Source: Lactarius indigo (taxonomy: Eukaryota > Basidiomycota > Agaricomycetes > Russulales > Russulaceae). Taken from it: a stretch of 64,000 nucleotides of DNA. The position numbers and the translations under genes were made by a program. Positions 36,935 through 47,904 of the stretch are shown here, one piece after another. Location: assembly GCA_025766275.1 (NCBI GenBank), contig JAFKAC010000006.1, positions 1,984,001 through 2,048,000 on the forward strand. The letters run 5' to 3'. Position 1 is the first letter of the stretch, and the number at the start of each line of letters is the position of its first letter. The notes under the pieces were generated by a model that was not told the origin of the DNA, did no database searches, and saw nothing but the letters and a program-made list of their open reading frames with translations.

Positions 36935-37453
36935 ATGCTCGCCGTCTTGTGCTCTTCTCCCCGTCCGCCGTTGGGTGTCGCTCTCCTTGGCCTCACGATA
37001 ATCATGTTAAGATGGGTGCTCCACCTGCTTCCCTACGCCATGTTTTGCAGTATGATCACGCTGTCTGTTTGGCCACCTTCACAACCTCTCCCGCCTGACG
37101 TGTCGTACTATACCTGTCAACTGGACACCCCAACCAAGTTCCACACGGTGTACACTCGCGCCGATTATCGACCTTCCAAGGAAGCCTGGTCATTCGAACT
37201 AAACGCAGGGCTCCGGATCCTCGTATTCCTGCTCGCCGTCCCGGTCACATCTGTAGTGGAAAACGCCTTCTTCCGTCCTACTCGTAGCATTTTCCTCCGG
37301 ACAATCGAGTGCTGGTTCGACATGCGTTATGTCCACCCTGCCCAAATGTCGGGTACCTGGCCGAAGCACCTGGACCCCCATTTTCAATGCGCTTCGCTCG
37401 TGCGAGTTCGTGGCAGATTTCATAGACGGCGCAACGGGCCGGAATTCTGGTGA
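36935..37453 (+). CDS. Possible membrane protein fragment
   Basis: An open frame of 172 codons with two hydrophobic segments (VALLGLTIIMLRWVLHLLPYAMFC and LRILVFLLAVPVTSVV) and normal composition between them (PPDVSYYTCQLDTPTKFHTVYTR). No family is recognised and no clear start or splice sites were found. It may be a relic of a multi-pass membrane protein or a chance frame. Confidence 0.25.
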   Translation: MLAVLCSSPRPPLGVALLGLTIIMLRWVLHLLPYAMFCSMITLSVWPPSQPLPPDVSYYTCQLDTPTKFHTVYTRADYRPSKEAWSFELNAGLRILVFLLAVPVTSVVENAFFRPTRSIFLRTIECWFDMRYVHPAQMSGTWPKHLDPHFQCASLVRVRGRFHRRRNGPEFW

Positions 37454-37686
37454 GTCTCTACCTGGACTGGACCAGCGAATCCGTGCTCAATATCTAGCCT
37501 GTACAGGTCCTGATCCATGGCCCGCACGGCAGAGGCGCGCACTTCTGGTCCGTTTGCTGGTGGCTCTGACTCGATCGTGCAACCCGCTGAGCGGAGAGCG
37601 CCCTTCCCGCCAATGCAAGCGCGTCTCAAGTCCTGATCCTCATCGTTGACGGTAAAGTCGAAGGGTAAGCCCACCGTTTTATTAGT

Positions 37687-39798
37687 ATGGCACTGTCTAA
37701 ATCCAGTCACAGTGCTACAAACGCGCCTCGTCGCAGGAAGACGTTCGTCTCACCTCCCCATGTTTCGCCGCAATCGCCTTGGAATGCCAATGGTTTAGGG
37801 TATGTCCGTCATCTTGCTCTTCCACGGGCGTTGACTCCCTAATAGAGGGTTTTCTCCTGTCTCGAAGAACCTCTCTCGTATTGTAGGGATACTTTATCAC
37901 CGCCCACCGCCTCGCAAGCCCGTTATACGTCACCAGATCGACCTCATGGCCAAAGTCCCTTCCGCACGCGTCCAGCCCCACGTTTTGGAACACTTGTGGA
38001 GTAGAAACGACAATGTCGCCTCTGCGTGGGCATCTATGTCCTCTCTCGGGACGGCAATCTGCAACTCTCAAGTCCCTTGGCACGATGGCGCTCAATTACT
38101 ACGTTCTGCGTGGGACCATGTCTCCAACCACGTTTCAGCGGTACCAGAGCTGGGTGAACATATTGCAGGGGGATCGCATTCCGCTTTCTATAGGTTCTCG
38201 ATTCCTCCCTGGAACGCTGGCAATCGAGCAGACACAATTCGAACAACAATGTTTTGAATATATGCGTTCCCCTCTTACGTCACTACCTCTCTCGGAACCT
38301 CCAATACAGACGTTACTGCCAAACTTCGTCTCTGATTGGCAGGAGGGACAGTATATCCATCCCTGGTCCGTGCAGACCCCCTTTCATCATGGGTTCCTAT
38401 ACCCGGACCAACATATCACCACCTCACCTGTCTACAAGCAACAAGAGCTAGACCATCAGTTGTTCCACGGTTTTCCATCTGGACTGGACTCGAGCACCGT
38501 TGTGCAGCGTGTGTCGCACAGTGTATTCAGATGGCCCGGAACAACAGATGGCCGGCCAGGAGCTCCGCGCATCCTTGACACCGGTCATAGAATCATCTCT
38601 ACCCCCATTTTCCTCACTTCCCGTCGCCTCACAGGAGCAATTTACCTTCCAGCTACTTGATAACGTCCCGTTGTTCCAATTCTCCAAGGACGTACCACTG
38701 CTAGACCACAAACCCCCGAGCATTTCACCCGCACGTCCCGGGACACCTGAGATAGCCTGCACTTCTGACAGATACGCTACCACAGCGGTATTTGTGCCCG
38801 CCCAGGACGAGTTCTCGCATCCACCGCCTTGGCCCATGCCCTTTGACGCGCAACCTGAAACGGCGTGGCCTAACTACCACCATCAGTCGCCTATTACATC
38901 GCCTGTCTTCCAATCACAGCACATTGCACAGCCGTTCTTGGGTCTCAGGATCGCTGGGACGTTCACGTTCGATGTCTCCCCGATGATTCCTTACTTTGAC
39001 TTTTCGCATCACCTCCCGCCAGCGCCGCCCAACGGAATCGAATTCGATGTTATTCCGCAAGCGACGACTGCTATTCAAAGTAACTCACAGGAAATGAACG
39101 ATGCTTGGCCCCCAATTTCTGCCAGCCGCGAATACATACCTCAACACTTGTCGTTCGACCGGGGCGTTCGGATACAGCAGGTTCCCCGTAATGTCGCCCC
39201 TCATCCCCAAGGGGCCATGTCTAATCCTCTTGCTCAACCTTTTGCTCTTGCGGAACACTCAGGCTCAGGCGATATGTGATACCGCGATGCCAAGTATCAC
39301 CGGCGCCAAAATGAGCGTAGACAGGGACGACGATGACTACTAGCGGCTCGGACTCTGACTGCTCCGACTCTTCTTCTGACACGGATTCGGATTCGGACGC
39401 TGACATGAATTCCGATTCCGATTCAACTTCGTCTGACGATGATAGCGATTCCGATTCCGACGACTCTGATTCGTCTGAAGATGAAAACTGATGCCGTCGT
39501 CGCTGAGCCCGTTTGCAAGACCTCCTGCCCTCCCGACGCGTCGTTCAAAGCTCAGGACGACGTTCAGGGTGTCCCTGCTACCTCCGCCAAGGACGACGGA
39601 GCTGATTCAGACTCAGACTCCAACGACGATGAGTACACCCCTACACCTACTGCACCGCCTGGCGCGACCAACAACAACGACGAATCTTCATCGTCCGACG
39701 AGGACATGAGCGATCACGAAGAAGAGGACCGGCTGTATTGGGAAAGGTTTTATATGCCGCGACATCGGAGACAGCCTGATATTTCGGGATCGGTATGA
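37687..39798 (+). CDS. Unrecognised Pro/His-rich protein with acidic Ser-Asp tail, frame-broken
   Basis: The start MALSKSSHSATNAPRRRKTF is followed by RHLALPRALTP/NRGFSPVSKNLSRIVG and YHRPPPRKPVIRHQIDLMAK. A long Pro/His/Gln-rich part follows (for example TMALNYYVLRGTMSPTTFQR, QEQFTFQLLDNVPLFQFSKD, FDVSPMIPYFDFSHHLPP), then runs of alternating Ser and Asp (39345-39490) and an end with HEEEDRLYWERFYMPRHRRQ. Composition suggests a nuclear or otherwise disordered protein; no domain is recognised. At least five single-base breaks occur. Three can be located closely: about 37835 (CCC-T-AAT), 39278 (ATG-T-GAT) and about 39491 (AAC-T-GAT); in each the extra T makes a stop and its removal restores a continuous protein. 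Confidence 0.5.
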
Positions 39799-40639
39799 GG
39801 ACGGGGGTTCCTCTTTTGCTTTCGTGCGACGACGGCGACGACTCCCCAGTTTTGTCGCCCAAGTCCTCCTCCCATCTAACGAGGGAACCCTCGTTTTTGG
39901 CAGCACTGCACGCGCTACGCCACGTTGGGGATGGGAGAGCGTGTCCTCGTTCGCCACACGCGGATGAAGCGAGGAACAATACGGTGGATACCACGTGTTC
40001 GGGAGCGCAACGCTGTTGAGCTTGCAACTACCGCTTTGTTCCTCCCGTGCCCTTACGCCTTCGGGCATGTATCATACGATATTACTCCATTTTACTGTAT
40101 TTTTCTTGGGTTGAGCGTAGCTGGTGTAGTGACTTCAAAGTTGCTGGATGCTTACGGACGCTCATATACGTTGTATATCATATCTCCCGATTGGTCGTGG
40201 AGCTATATTAAGAGACTAACAAAGAGGATTCGATGCATGAAAGAAACGTACAAATGAAGGGGTCTTATAAACGTTTTGAGTTATGTAACCTACAATCAGT
40301 CAGTTCTAAGCTGAAACTACTATTTCCTATAAGTGACTTCTGATTTCGCTTGTAATTATGCACTCCCAAACTGTCCTGTTTGAGGTTCGGTATCCCAAGG
40401 TCCATGCAATCCCAATTTACAGTAGGCTTATTCGCGTGCCAGTCGAGAAGCGGGACCCTCAGATGGGATTTACTCAAGGATTGGCTCAACATCAGACGTT
40501 CAAACCCTTCAAGCTGCCGACATTTCCACCGTTAGAGTGTAAAACGGGAGAAAGTGGTTGTCAACAAGCGCGACCGTAACACCTCTGAATCGTATCTAGT
40601 TCTCCTCTAAAAGAGCCGACAGTGATGGAGACAATGAAA
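39799..40639. other. intergenic, 0.8 kb
   Basis: No gene recognised. Confidence 0.5.
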
Positions 40640-42930
40640 TCACAAGAGCGCCGCACACTGGCAAGTCCCGCAGAGAAGCGGTCCGCACCGCCAAATCCTC
40701 ATACAAGATCTTACGTCATCTTCAATGGACCCGTGCCCGCTGTGCGTGTGGCACACCCGGAAGTCTCTTGTACGTTTGACGTCAATTCCTTCTAAGCCTT
40801 TTGGTCCGGGGCTACAGTTTTCCAACCCCTGCCCTTCCTTTCAGCACCTTTCTCTTTTCCTCGGAGTGAGGCGGAGCTCAAGTACGCCTTACAATGGGCC
40901 TCGAGAATGATAGCAACGGCCACAACTTTACCTTCACCCCCCCCCCTCCTCTTCTGACCCTGACGGAACGCGAGATGATCAAGGCTCAGCTCACGACTAT
41001 AATTCCACTATGTGCGACACTGGTGCTCCACAAACAGGCGACCAAACGCCCGCTTCTTCCTCCAACAGTGTTGTTCATCGGGCCGCCGCCCACGCAGACC
41101 CTCGTGCCGAGTCCGTTTCGAGTCATCGGGATCCTATGAATGATGACTCTCACATCCGAAAAACGTTTTTCTAAAATACGCCCGAGCTCGCGAACTCTTC
41201 ATCTCGAATTGGTCATGTAATCGGGACCGAGTTCTGGGGGGGACGGGAGGTGTGTGACACGCCCACCTACAACACGCTATATTTGACATAAGATTGTGTC
41301 TCAGCAGAGTCAGCACCCCCTGCTGGCCCTGGCCGCTTCCGACTCTCAAAAGAAGGGCCCGACCCGGTCAGCTATGATAGTAGACTCGGGACCACAGGCC
41401 GTCGGGGGTGGCGAAATGGCGACAACAAGATTGTGATCGCGCTGCAACTCATGCACGATATCTTTGATGAGTATCCTGTCGTTGCGAAGGCCTATGACAA
41501 GAATGCGCCGAGAAAAGTACGCATGTTAAAGTATTTGCGCCATACCGCGTCTTATGTTCTGTACGGTAGCTGTCCGAAGCCGAATTTTGGAAACTATATT
41601 TTCAATCAAAGCCTTTCCATTCGCATCGAGCATCGGTTCATTCTACCGCAACCCACCATGTCGTTAAAGATGGCGCAACCTTCGACAAGTATCTAGAATA
41701 GCCAGGTGACGGTGAGCCTTTATTTGAGTGCGGCCCGTCCTACCAACTTGAATGTGCATCCCGCAGAGCTGGAGCCCAAGAAACCACGGGACGACGAAGT
41801 AGAGAATGTTCATGGGCCCCGAAGCGAATCTGTGAGGATCGCGAAGAGGTTTGAAGTTTATTCCTACCCATTCAGCCCTGTGTTGACTCCTGAACCACGT
41901 CGTAGACCAGGAAGGAGGGCGTGACAATGCAGGCACGGAAGCGGCGTGGAGCACTCTTGCTCATTCTCAAGTTTAACGAACACTCTGAACGCCTGCTCAA
42001 GTCCGCCATGTGGGTCCAACGTACTCCGACATCATGGGCAAGTGTTGAACGCATTCTCCACAGTTCTACCGACAGTGCTGGCAAGCGGCACAGACTAGAT
42101 TCAGGGGATGCTGGTGACGTACGTGGTCTCAATGAATACTCTGGCCGACTCTCATTCACTACCTACTCCAGTCGAGTGGTTATTACTCGCATGTCGATCT
42201 GGCCGATTTACAGCCCAGAGCCGTCGTCTAGTGTCTTATTGGAAATGGAGGACCATCAGCGCTACTTCAAGTCACGTGCTGGCTGCATCAACTGAGCAAG
42301 TCTCCACGCCCCGTAAGACCGAGTCATTTCATATCTCGCGGGTACGGTATAACTGCGCAAACGATACGCTGTCGGGCTGCTTGGCAACAAATGAGACGTG
42401 ACCTCGAAGGCTGGCAAGGACATCCCGCCCAGCTACTAGTAGTAAAGACCGACCCGACCGCAAGGCGGCAGAAGCATAAACGTAGAATGCGCCACGTAGC
42501 TGGACGCTCAAAAATGCAAGGTCGATATCCCAAACGAAATATTCAGGCAGATGCGTACTTTCCAGATGGCCGCAAACGGGTTCCTTCGCCAATTTTGGTC
42601 CGCGATCCGTCCCCCCGTTGGAGAGACGACGCTAGGCTGGACCTACCACGCTCGCCCAGAAGACGACCAAGGCGACGCGCATGGCAGGGTATCTGACCAA
42701 ACGCCGGAAAAGGTCGCAGCGATTGTCAGGGCTGCGGAGATGGGAGGCATTGACCGGACGTGAGTGCAAACCGTTGAGTGCACCCTCCTCTGACAGCTGA
42801 CCAGACTGACAGAAATGGTCGTAGGGTGTGCAACCGACGTTGGATGCAAAGCGAGGAGAGCACTCAAAGTCTTGGAAGGAGAAAAGCAGCGCCTGGCGCG
42901 CGGCGGGTATAGAATGCCCTGTTGGTACTG
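40640..42930 (+). pseudogene. TFIIH core subunit Tfb1/p62-like, decayed
   Basis: Tfb1 is a structural subunit of transcription/repair factor TFIIH. Segments occur in family order: PAVRVAHPEV and LENDSNGHNFTFTPPPPLLTLTEREMIKAQLTTII (PH-like domain, 40725-41010), GTEFWGGRE (BSD-type motif, about 41235), ALQLMHDIFDEYPVVAKAYDKNAPRK (41440-41520), HHVVKDGATFDKYLE (about 41655), ILKFNEHSERLLKSAM (about 41960), SSSVLLEMEDHQRYFKSR (about 42230), MAANGFLRQFWSAI (about 42565), ATRMAGYLTK/TPEKVAAIVRAAEMGGIDRT (about 42700) and ALKVLEGEKQRLARG. Several pieces lie in different frames and stops intervene. TFIIH is essential, so an intact gene should exist elsewhere; this looks like a duplicated, dying copy. 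Confidence 0.7.
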
Positions 42931-43570
42931 TACAATGTTAAAATAATACGCACTTTATTGTAAAGGACTTCGGCTTGGATTTCGCTCGAACTAATTTAAA
43001 CTTCGAAAGGTCCTGTGAATATTGATTCCCTGGCTTCTTACTCCTATGTAAACATGACCAGTATACAATTGTAGAACTATGCAACAATGGATCTACTCGT
43101 CCCTCGTGGTGTTCCTCAACTCCAGTAAGAATATAAAATTGAGGGGGAATATTGTTCTGCAGAATATCTTAAACAAGTAAAACAAGGTCTTGTCGGCGCA
43201 CATATTTTCTCGCACTAAAACATCAACAAGATATTATCTTAACAGATGCAAGAACAAACGAACCACATCGGTAGCCATAATAAAGCTTGCAAATAGCACG
43301 ACAGAGTGCTCTTGAGAAGACTAACGTAGTAAGGTGTTGTCGAATCTTCGAGTCAATATTTGCCACCCGATAGTCAAGCTCAGCATGGGCCAAAGCTGAT
43401 TTGGTTGACGAGTTTGAGAGACGTAATAAAGTGGCATTCTTCAAGATGATGACAACAGCTTCGAACAAAGGTTAAATGCGCCTTAGAAATGATAAAAGTG
43501 AAGTAATACCAAGAGCCAAATGATAGCGGCCAAGATAGGTGCCACTGACAGTGAGCTAGAGAGATAAATG
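42931..43570. other. AT-rich spacer downstream of the GTPase array
   Basis: It holds possible further degenerate splice-like signals in minus orientation (for example acceptor CTCTCTAG and donor GTCAGT around six bases at 43553-43558). No gene recognised. Confidence 0.4.
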
Positions 43571-46500
43571 TCATACGCCAGGGACAAACGACTGTAATAC
43601 GAAGATAATACATTTGTAATGGTGGGCAGTGACATAAGCTGCATCACTTGATAAAGAAGTGAGATTGTGGTGTAGTGAAAATATGAAGAGCACGTACAAA
43701 CTGGGGAACCAAAGGAAGACACTAATTAGCAGGCTGGAAAGGAGGAAATGCACGCACATGCTCGTTAGACAAAGATGATTATGATCGACGAAGTCGGAAA
43801 CAGGTAATCAACAGGCATAGAAGGGCAAACGACAACTCACGTGCTGTAAAGCCGAGACAAACATCGTTAGCAGGGCCAGGATCAGAGTGAGATGTGGCAG
43901 CCACTCACAGACTGGAGAACCGAGGACAGGCGCCGTCAGTGAGATTGAAACGCAGCGAGCCAAGGCAGCCACTTCACCAACTGAAGAGCCGAGAACAGGC
44001 GTCGTCAGCAGCATTGAAACTGCAGCCAGCCACTGGCAGCCACTCACAGACTGGAAAGCCGAGGACAGGCGTCGTCAGTGGCATTGAAACACAGCCAGCC
44101 ACGGCGGCCACTCACTTCCTGGAGAGCCAAGGACAGGCGTTCGTCAGTAGGGTTGAAACGCAGCCAGCCACGGCAGCCACTCACTTCCTGGAGAACCGAG
44201 GACAGGCGTCATCAGTGGCATTGAAACGCAGCCAGCCACAGCACCAACTCACACGCTGGAGAGCCGAGGACAGGTGTCGTCAGCGGCATTGAAACGCAGC
44301 CAGCCTTGGCAGCCACTCACCAACTGGAGAGCCGAGGACAGGCGTCATTAGCGGCATTGAAACGCAGCCAGCCACGGCAGCCACTCACACGCTGGAGAGC
44401 CGAGGACAGGTGTCGTCAGCGGCATTGAAATGCAGCCAGCCACAGCAGCCACTCACACCCTGGACAGCCAAGGGTAGGCGTCGTCAGTGGCATTGAAACG
44501 CAGCCAGCCGTGGCAGCACTCACATGCTGGAGAGCCGAGGACAGGCGTCGTCAGTGAGATCGAAACGCAGCCAGCCACGGCAGCCACTCACCAACTGGAG
44601 AGCCAAGGACAGGCGTCGTCAGCATCATTGAAACGCAGCCAGCCACGGCAGCCACGCACAAACTGGAGAGCCGAGGACAGGCGTCGTCAGCGGCATTGAA
44701 ACGCAGCCAGCCTTGGCAGCCACTCACACCCTGGACAGCCAAGGGTAGGCGTCGTCAGTGGCATTGAAACGCAGCCAGCCGTGGCAGCACTCACAGGCTG
44801 GAGAGCCGAGGACAGGCGTCGTCAGTGAGATCGAAACGCAGCCAGCCACGGCAGCCACTCACCAACTGGAGAGCCAAGGACAGGCGTCGTCAGCATCATT
44901 GAAACGCAGCCAGCCACGGCAGCCACGCACAAACTGGAGAGCCGAGGACAGGCGTCGTCAGTGGGATTGAAACGCAGCCAGCCACGGCGGCCACTCACAT
45001 CCTAGAGAGCCGAGGACAGGCGTCGTCAGTGAGATTGAAACGCAGCTAGCCACGGCAGCCACTCACTTCCTGGAGAGCCGAGGACAGGCGTCGTCAGCGG
45101 CATTAAAACGCAGCCAGCCACGGCAGCCACTCACACCCTGGAGAGCCGAGGACAGGCGTCATCAGTGAGATTGAAACGCAGCTAGCCATGGCAGCCACTC
45201 ACCAACTGGAGAGCCGAGGACAGGCGTCGTCAGTGGGATTGAAACGCAGCCAGCCACGGCGGCCACTCACATCCTAGAGAGCCGAGGACAGGCGTCGTCA
45301 GTGAGATTGAAACGCAGCTAGCCACGGCAGCCACTCACTTCCTGGAGAGCCGAGGACAGGCGTCGTCAGCGGCATTAAAACGCAGCCAGCCACGGCAGCC
45401 ACTCACACCCTGGAGAGCCGAGGACAGGCGTCATCAGTGAGATTGAAACGCAGCTAGCCATGGCAGCCACTCACCAACTGGAGAGCCGAGGACAGGCGTC
45501 GTCAGTGGGATTGAAACGCAGCCAGCCACAGCAGCCACGCACAAACTGGAGAGCCGAGGACAGGCGTCGTCAGTGGGATTGAAACGCAGCCAGCCACAGC
45601 AGCCACTCACAGGCTGGAGAGCCGAGGACAGGCGTCGTCAGAGACACTGAAACGCAGCCAACCATGGCAGCCACTCACCAACTGAAGAGCCGAGGACAGG
45701 CGTCGTCAGCGGCATTGAAACGCAGCCAGCCACGGCAGCCACTCACTTCCTGGAGAGCCAAGGACAGGCGTCGTCAGCGTCATTGAAACGCAGCCAACCA
45801 TGGCAGCCACTCACCAACTGGAGAGCCGAGGACAGGCGTCGTCAGTGGGATTGAAACGCAGCCAGCCACGGCGGCCACTCACATCCTAGAGAGCCGAGGA
45901 CAGGCGTCGTCAGCGGCATTGAAACGCAGCCAGCCACGGCAGCCACTCACTTCCTGGAGAGCCGAGGACAGGCGTCATTAGCGGCATTGAAACGCAGCCA
46001 GCCACGGCAGCCACTCACATACTGGAGAACCGAGGATAGGCGTCGTTAGTGAGATTGAAACGCAGCTAGCCACGGCAGCCACTCACTTCCTGGAGAGCCG
46101 AGGACAGGCGTCGTCAGTGTGATTGAAACGCAGCTAGCCACGGCAGCCACTCACAGGCTGGTCAGCCGAGGACAGGCGTCGTCAGTGAGATTGAAACGCA
46201 GCTAGCCACGGCAGCCACTCACCAACTGGAGAGCCGAGGACAGGCGTCGTCAGCGGCATTGAAACGCAGCCAGCCACGGCAGCCACTCACAGGCTGGTCA
46301 GCCGAGGACAGGCGTCGTCAGTGGGATTGAAACGCAGCTAGCCATGGCAGCCACTTACTTCCTGGAGAGCCGAGGACAGGCGTCGTCAGCAGCATTGAAA
46401 TGCAGCCAGCCACGGCAGCCACTCACAGACTGGAGAGCCGAGGACAGGCGTCGTCAGTGAGATTGAAACACAGCCAACCACGGCGGCCACTCACAGACTG

Positions 46501-47904
46501 GAGGCATTGTCAGCAAGCTCTAAAGTAGTAAGATACGGTCGCCGCTCACCCACTGGAGAGTGGACCACCAGCATGATCAGGTCAGTCGATCTGAAATCCG
46601 TGAGTAAGAACTGGCGCTCACATGCTAGAAGTTGGGGGGCATCAAACGTATGAACTATGCACCGCAAATTCAACACTTACCCACATGTATGGAAACGGGG
46701 CAAGACATTCCCAAACTATATCTTCCACCTCCGAGTCATTGCCAGTACGGGTCTGGACACTGCAATGCTTGTTGTGGTCACCCACTTCGCCCCTTCAATT
46801 TGTGCACTCACCGGTTTAAAGCCATTTTAACACTCAATTCTAAATTGCTCCTCTGTATGGACAAAAGCATCAGCGCGGTGGTTTCATCGTTCAAAGCTGC
46901 GGCCGTCGCCTCAATAAGCTCCTTGCAGCGCATATTTTGATGTGCATTTCTGCCAAAAGAAGTATTAGTATGCAACTCTGGTATTTGTCTCTGAACCCAC
47001 TTTGTAATCGCACAAATCTAACACCTTCACCAAGGGGACGCAGGTAGTGCTCTTGAAAGCGTTTTTCCGTCTCTTGAGATACGTCGTCCTCTGGGCTTCC
47101 GAAATCCTCAACATTGATTTGGACATTTCGTCAGGAATTGGTCGTATTTTGTAAATACGGCGATGACCGGGACTTGTTATTATTCTGTCAAATAAACTCA
47201 CGAATGTCTGTAACGACTGACGCACCATTCTGGTCGGGGCAGATTCCCTTGAAAAATCTCAGATCGAGCTCTGGTCGTTGGTTGTCCATTGGGACACAGA
47301 ACCTCAAATATGACTGTCAGTCGTCGAAATTGCATATACTGGAGAGTCACAAACCATATCGCATGTAATCTGTCTCTCAGTCGCCTTTCTCCGCACTTGC
47401 GTTGAATGAACCCGTTCAAAATTTCAAGTTCCGTTGTACTTGCTGATTCAATTCCACGAGAGTCGTGGAAAATGTATCCCTTATGATTAGAGAACACAAG
47501 TTCGTCGTCAATTGAGTGCTCGCCTCGCTGGTTCCGTGTTTAGAGGCAATCCAATAGAAGTACTATCGTCACTAACATCAATGGACGGATTGAGTGTAAT
47601 CTAGTCTGCAGTGAGATCAGACTCGCAGGTAAAAAGGTTGAACAGATACCCTCTCATTCCTCCAACCCTTTCTCCGGTAAATAATGGGACTGTCTGTCGT
47701 GTCACACACTCGTTGAAGAATCGATGTTTTGCCAGCATTTGCCCTTCCTATGATAAGGACTCGGAAGTTGATCTTTGGAACTCGACGAGGGGGTTGTTGC
47801 CGGTTCATTGGAGTGACGGAGCAAGAGTTGTTGATCGATTCGATCCCGTCCTCGATCGATGGTTCACACGGTTCACCTTCCTTATCCGGTTGTTCGACCA
47901 ACAC
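43571..47904 (-). CDS. P-loop GTPase whose 3' part is an array of single-codon exons
   Basis: Exons with consistent phases: 47904-47650 (contains VLIIGRANAGKTSILQRVCD, G1), 47600-47577 (ITLNPSID), 47527-47355 (HDSRGIESASTTELEIL, G3-like), 47302-47226 (CVPMDNQRPELDLRFFKGIC), 47172-47001 (VPVIAVFTKYDQF, G4 TKYD, then EKRFQEHYLRPLGEGVRFVR), 46949-46812 (CKELIEATAAALNDETTALM) and 46759-46681 (ending WECLAPFPYMW). This is the GTPase family common in mushrooms; cellular role unknown. Two A-run indels occur (47125-47127 and about 46935). After 46681 only 3-nt exons separated by 56-83-nt introns can be placed, in phase 0, beginning HWSSEPLPEY. A possible last exon is 43591-43571 (SFVPGV-stop). The start is the first in-frame Met and is not certain. 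Confidence 0.8.
43690..46625 (-). repeat. 68-bp minisatellite made of 65-nt introns plus 3-nt exons
   Basis: Forty regularly spaced units (spacing 68 nt, a few 67, 69 or 70) and four less regular ones. On the minus strand a unit starts GTGAGTGGCTGCCGTGG, has the branch-like CACTGACG 24 nt before the end, and ends CGGCTCTCCAG. Three bases then follow before the next GTGAGT. Donor variants are GTAAGT, GTGCGT, GTGAAG, GTGAGC and GTACGT. Branch variants are CTGAC, CTGAT, CTAAT and CTAAC. Acceptor variants include CTCTAG, CTTCAG, GTCCAG and GACCAG, always AG. The triplet is TTG nine times, GAA eight, TCT, CCT, GGT and TTT four each, GAT three, CAT three, CGT two, and CAC, TAT and TGG once each. 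No stop occurs among 44. Confidence 0.9.
44972..45515 (-). repeat. 272-bp higher-order block, duplicated in tandem
   Basis: Bases 44972-45243 are repeated almost without change at 45244-45515. Four 68-bp units with triplets (minus order) TTG, GGT, GAA, GAT are copied together. A second four-unit block at 44446-44716 is copied at 44717-44987 with period 271. The array therefore grows partly by multi-unit duplication. Confidence 0.85.

Noticed and set aside
43887..44970. Plus-strand repeat proteins such as MALKRSQPW... (44487-44699 and 44758-44970)
   Set aside because: These are translations of the antisense of the repeat array. Unit length 68 is not a multiple of three, so frames change every unit and no continuous protein results.
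43860..46500. CRISPR-like array (regular direct repeats with short variable parts)
   Set aside because: The host is a eukaryote. The variable parts are 3 nt, not spacers, and the unit has intron structure inside a GTPase gene.
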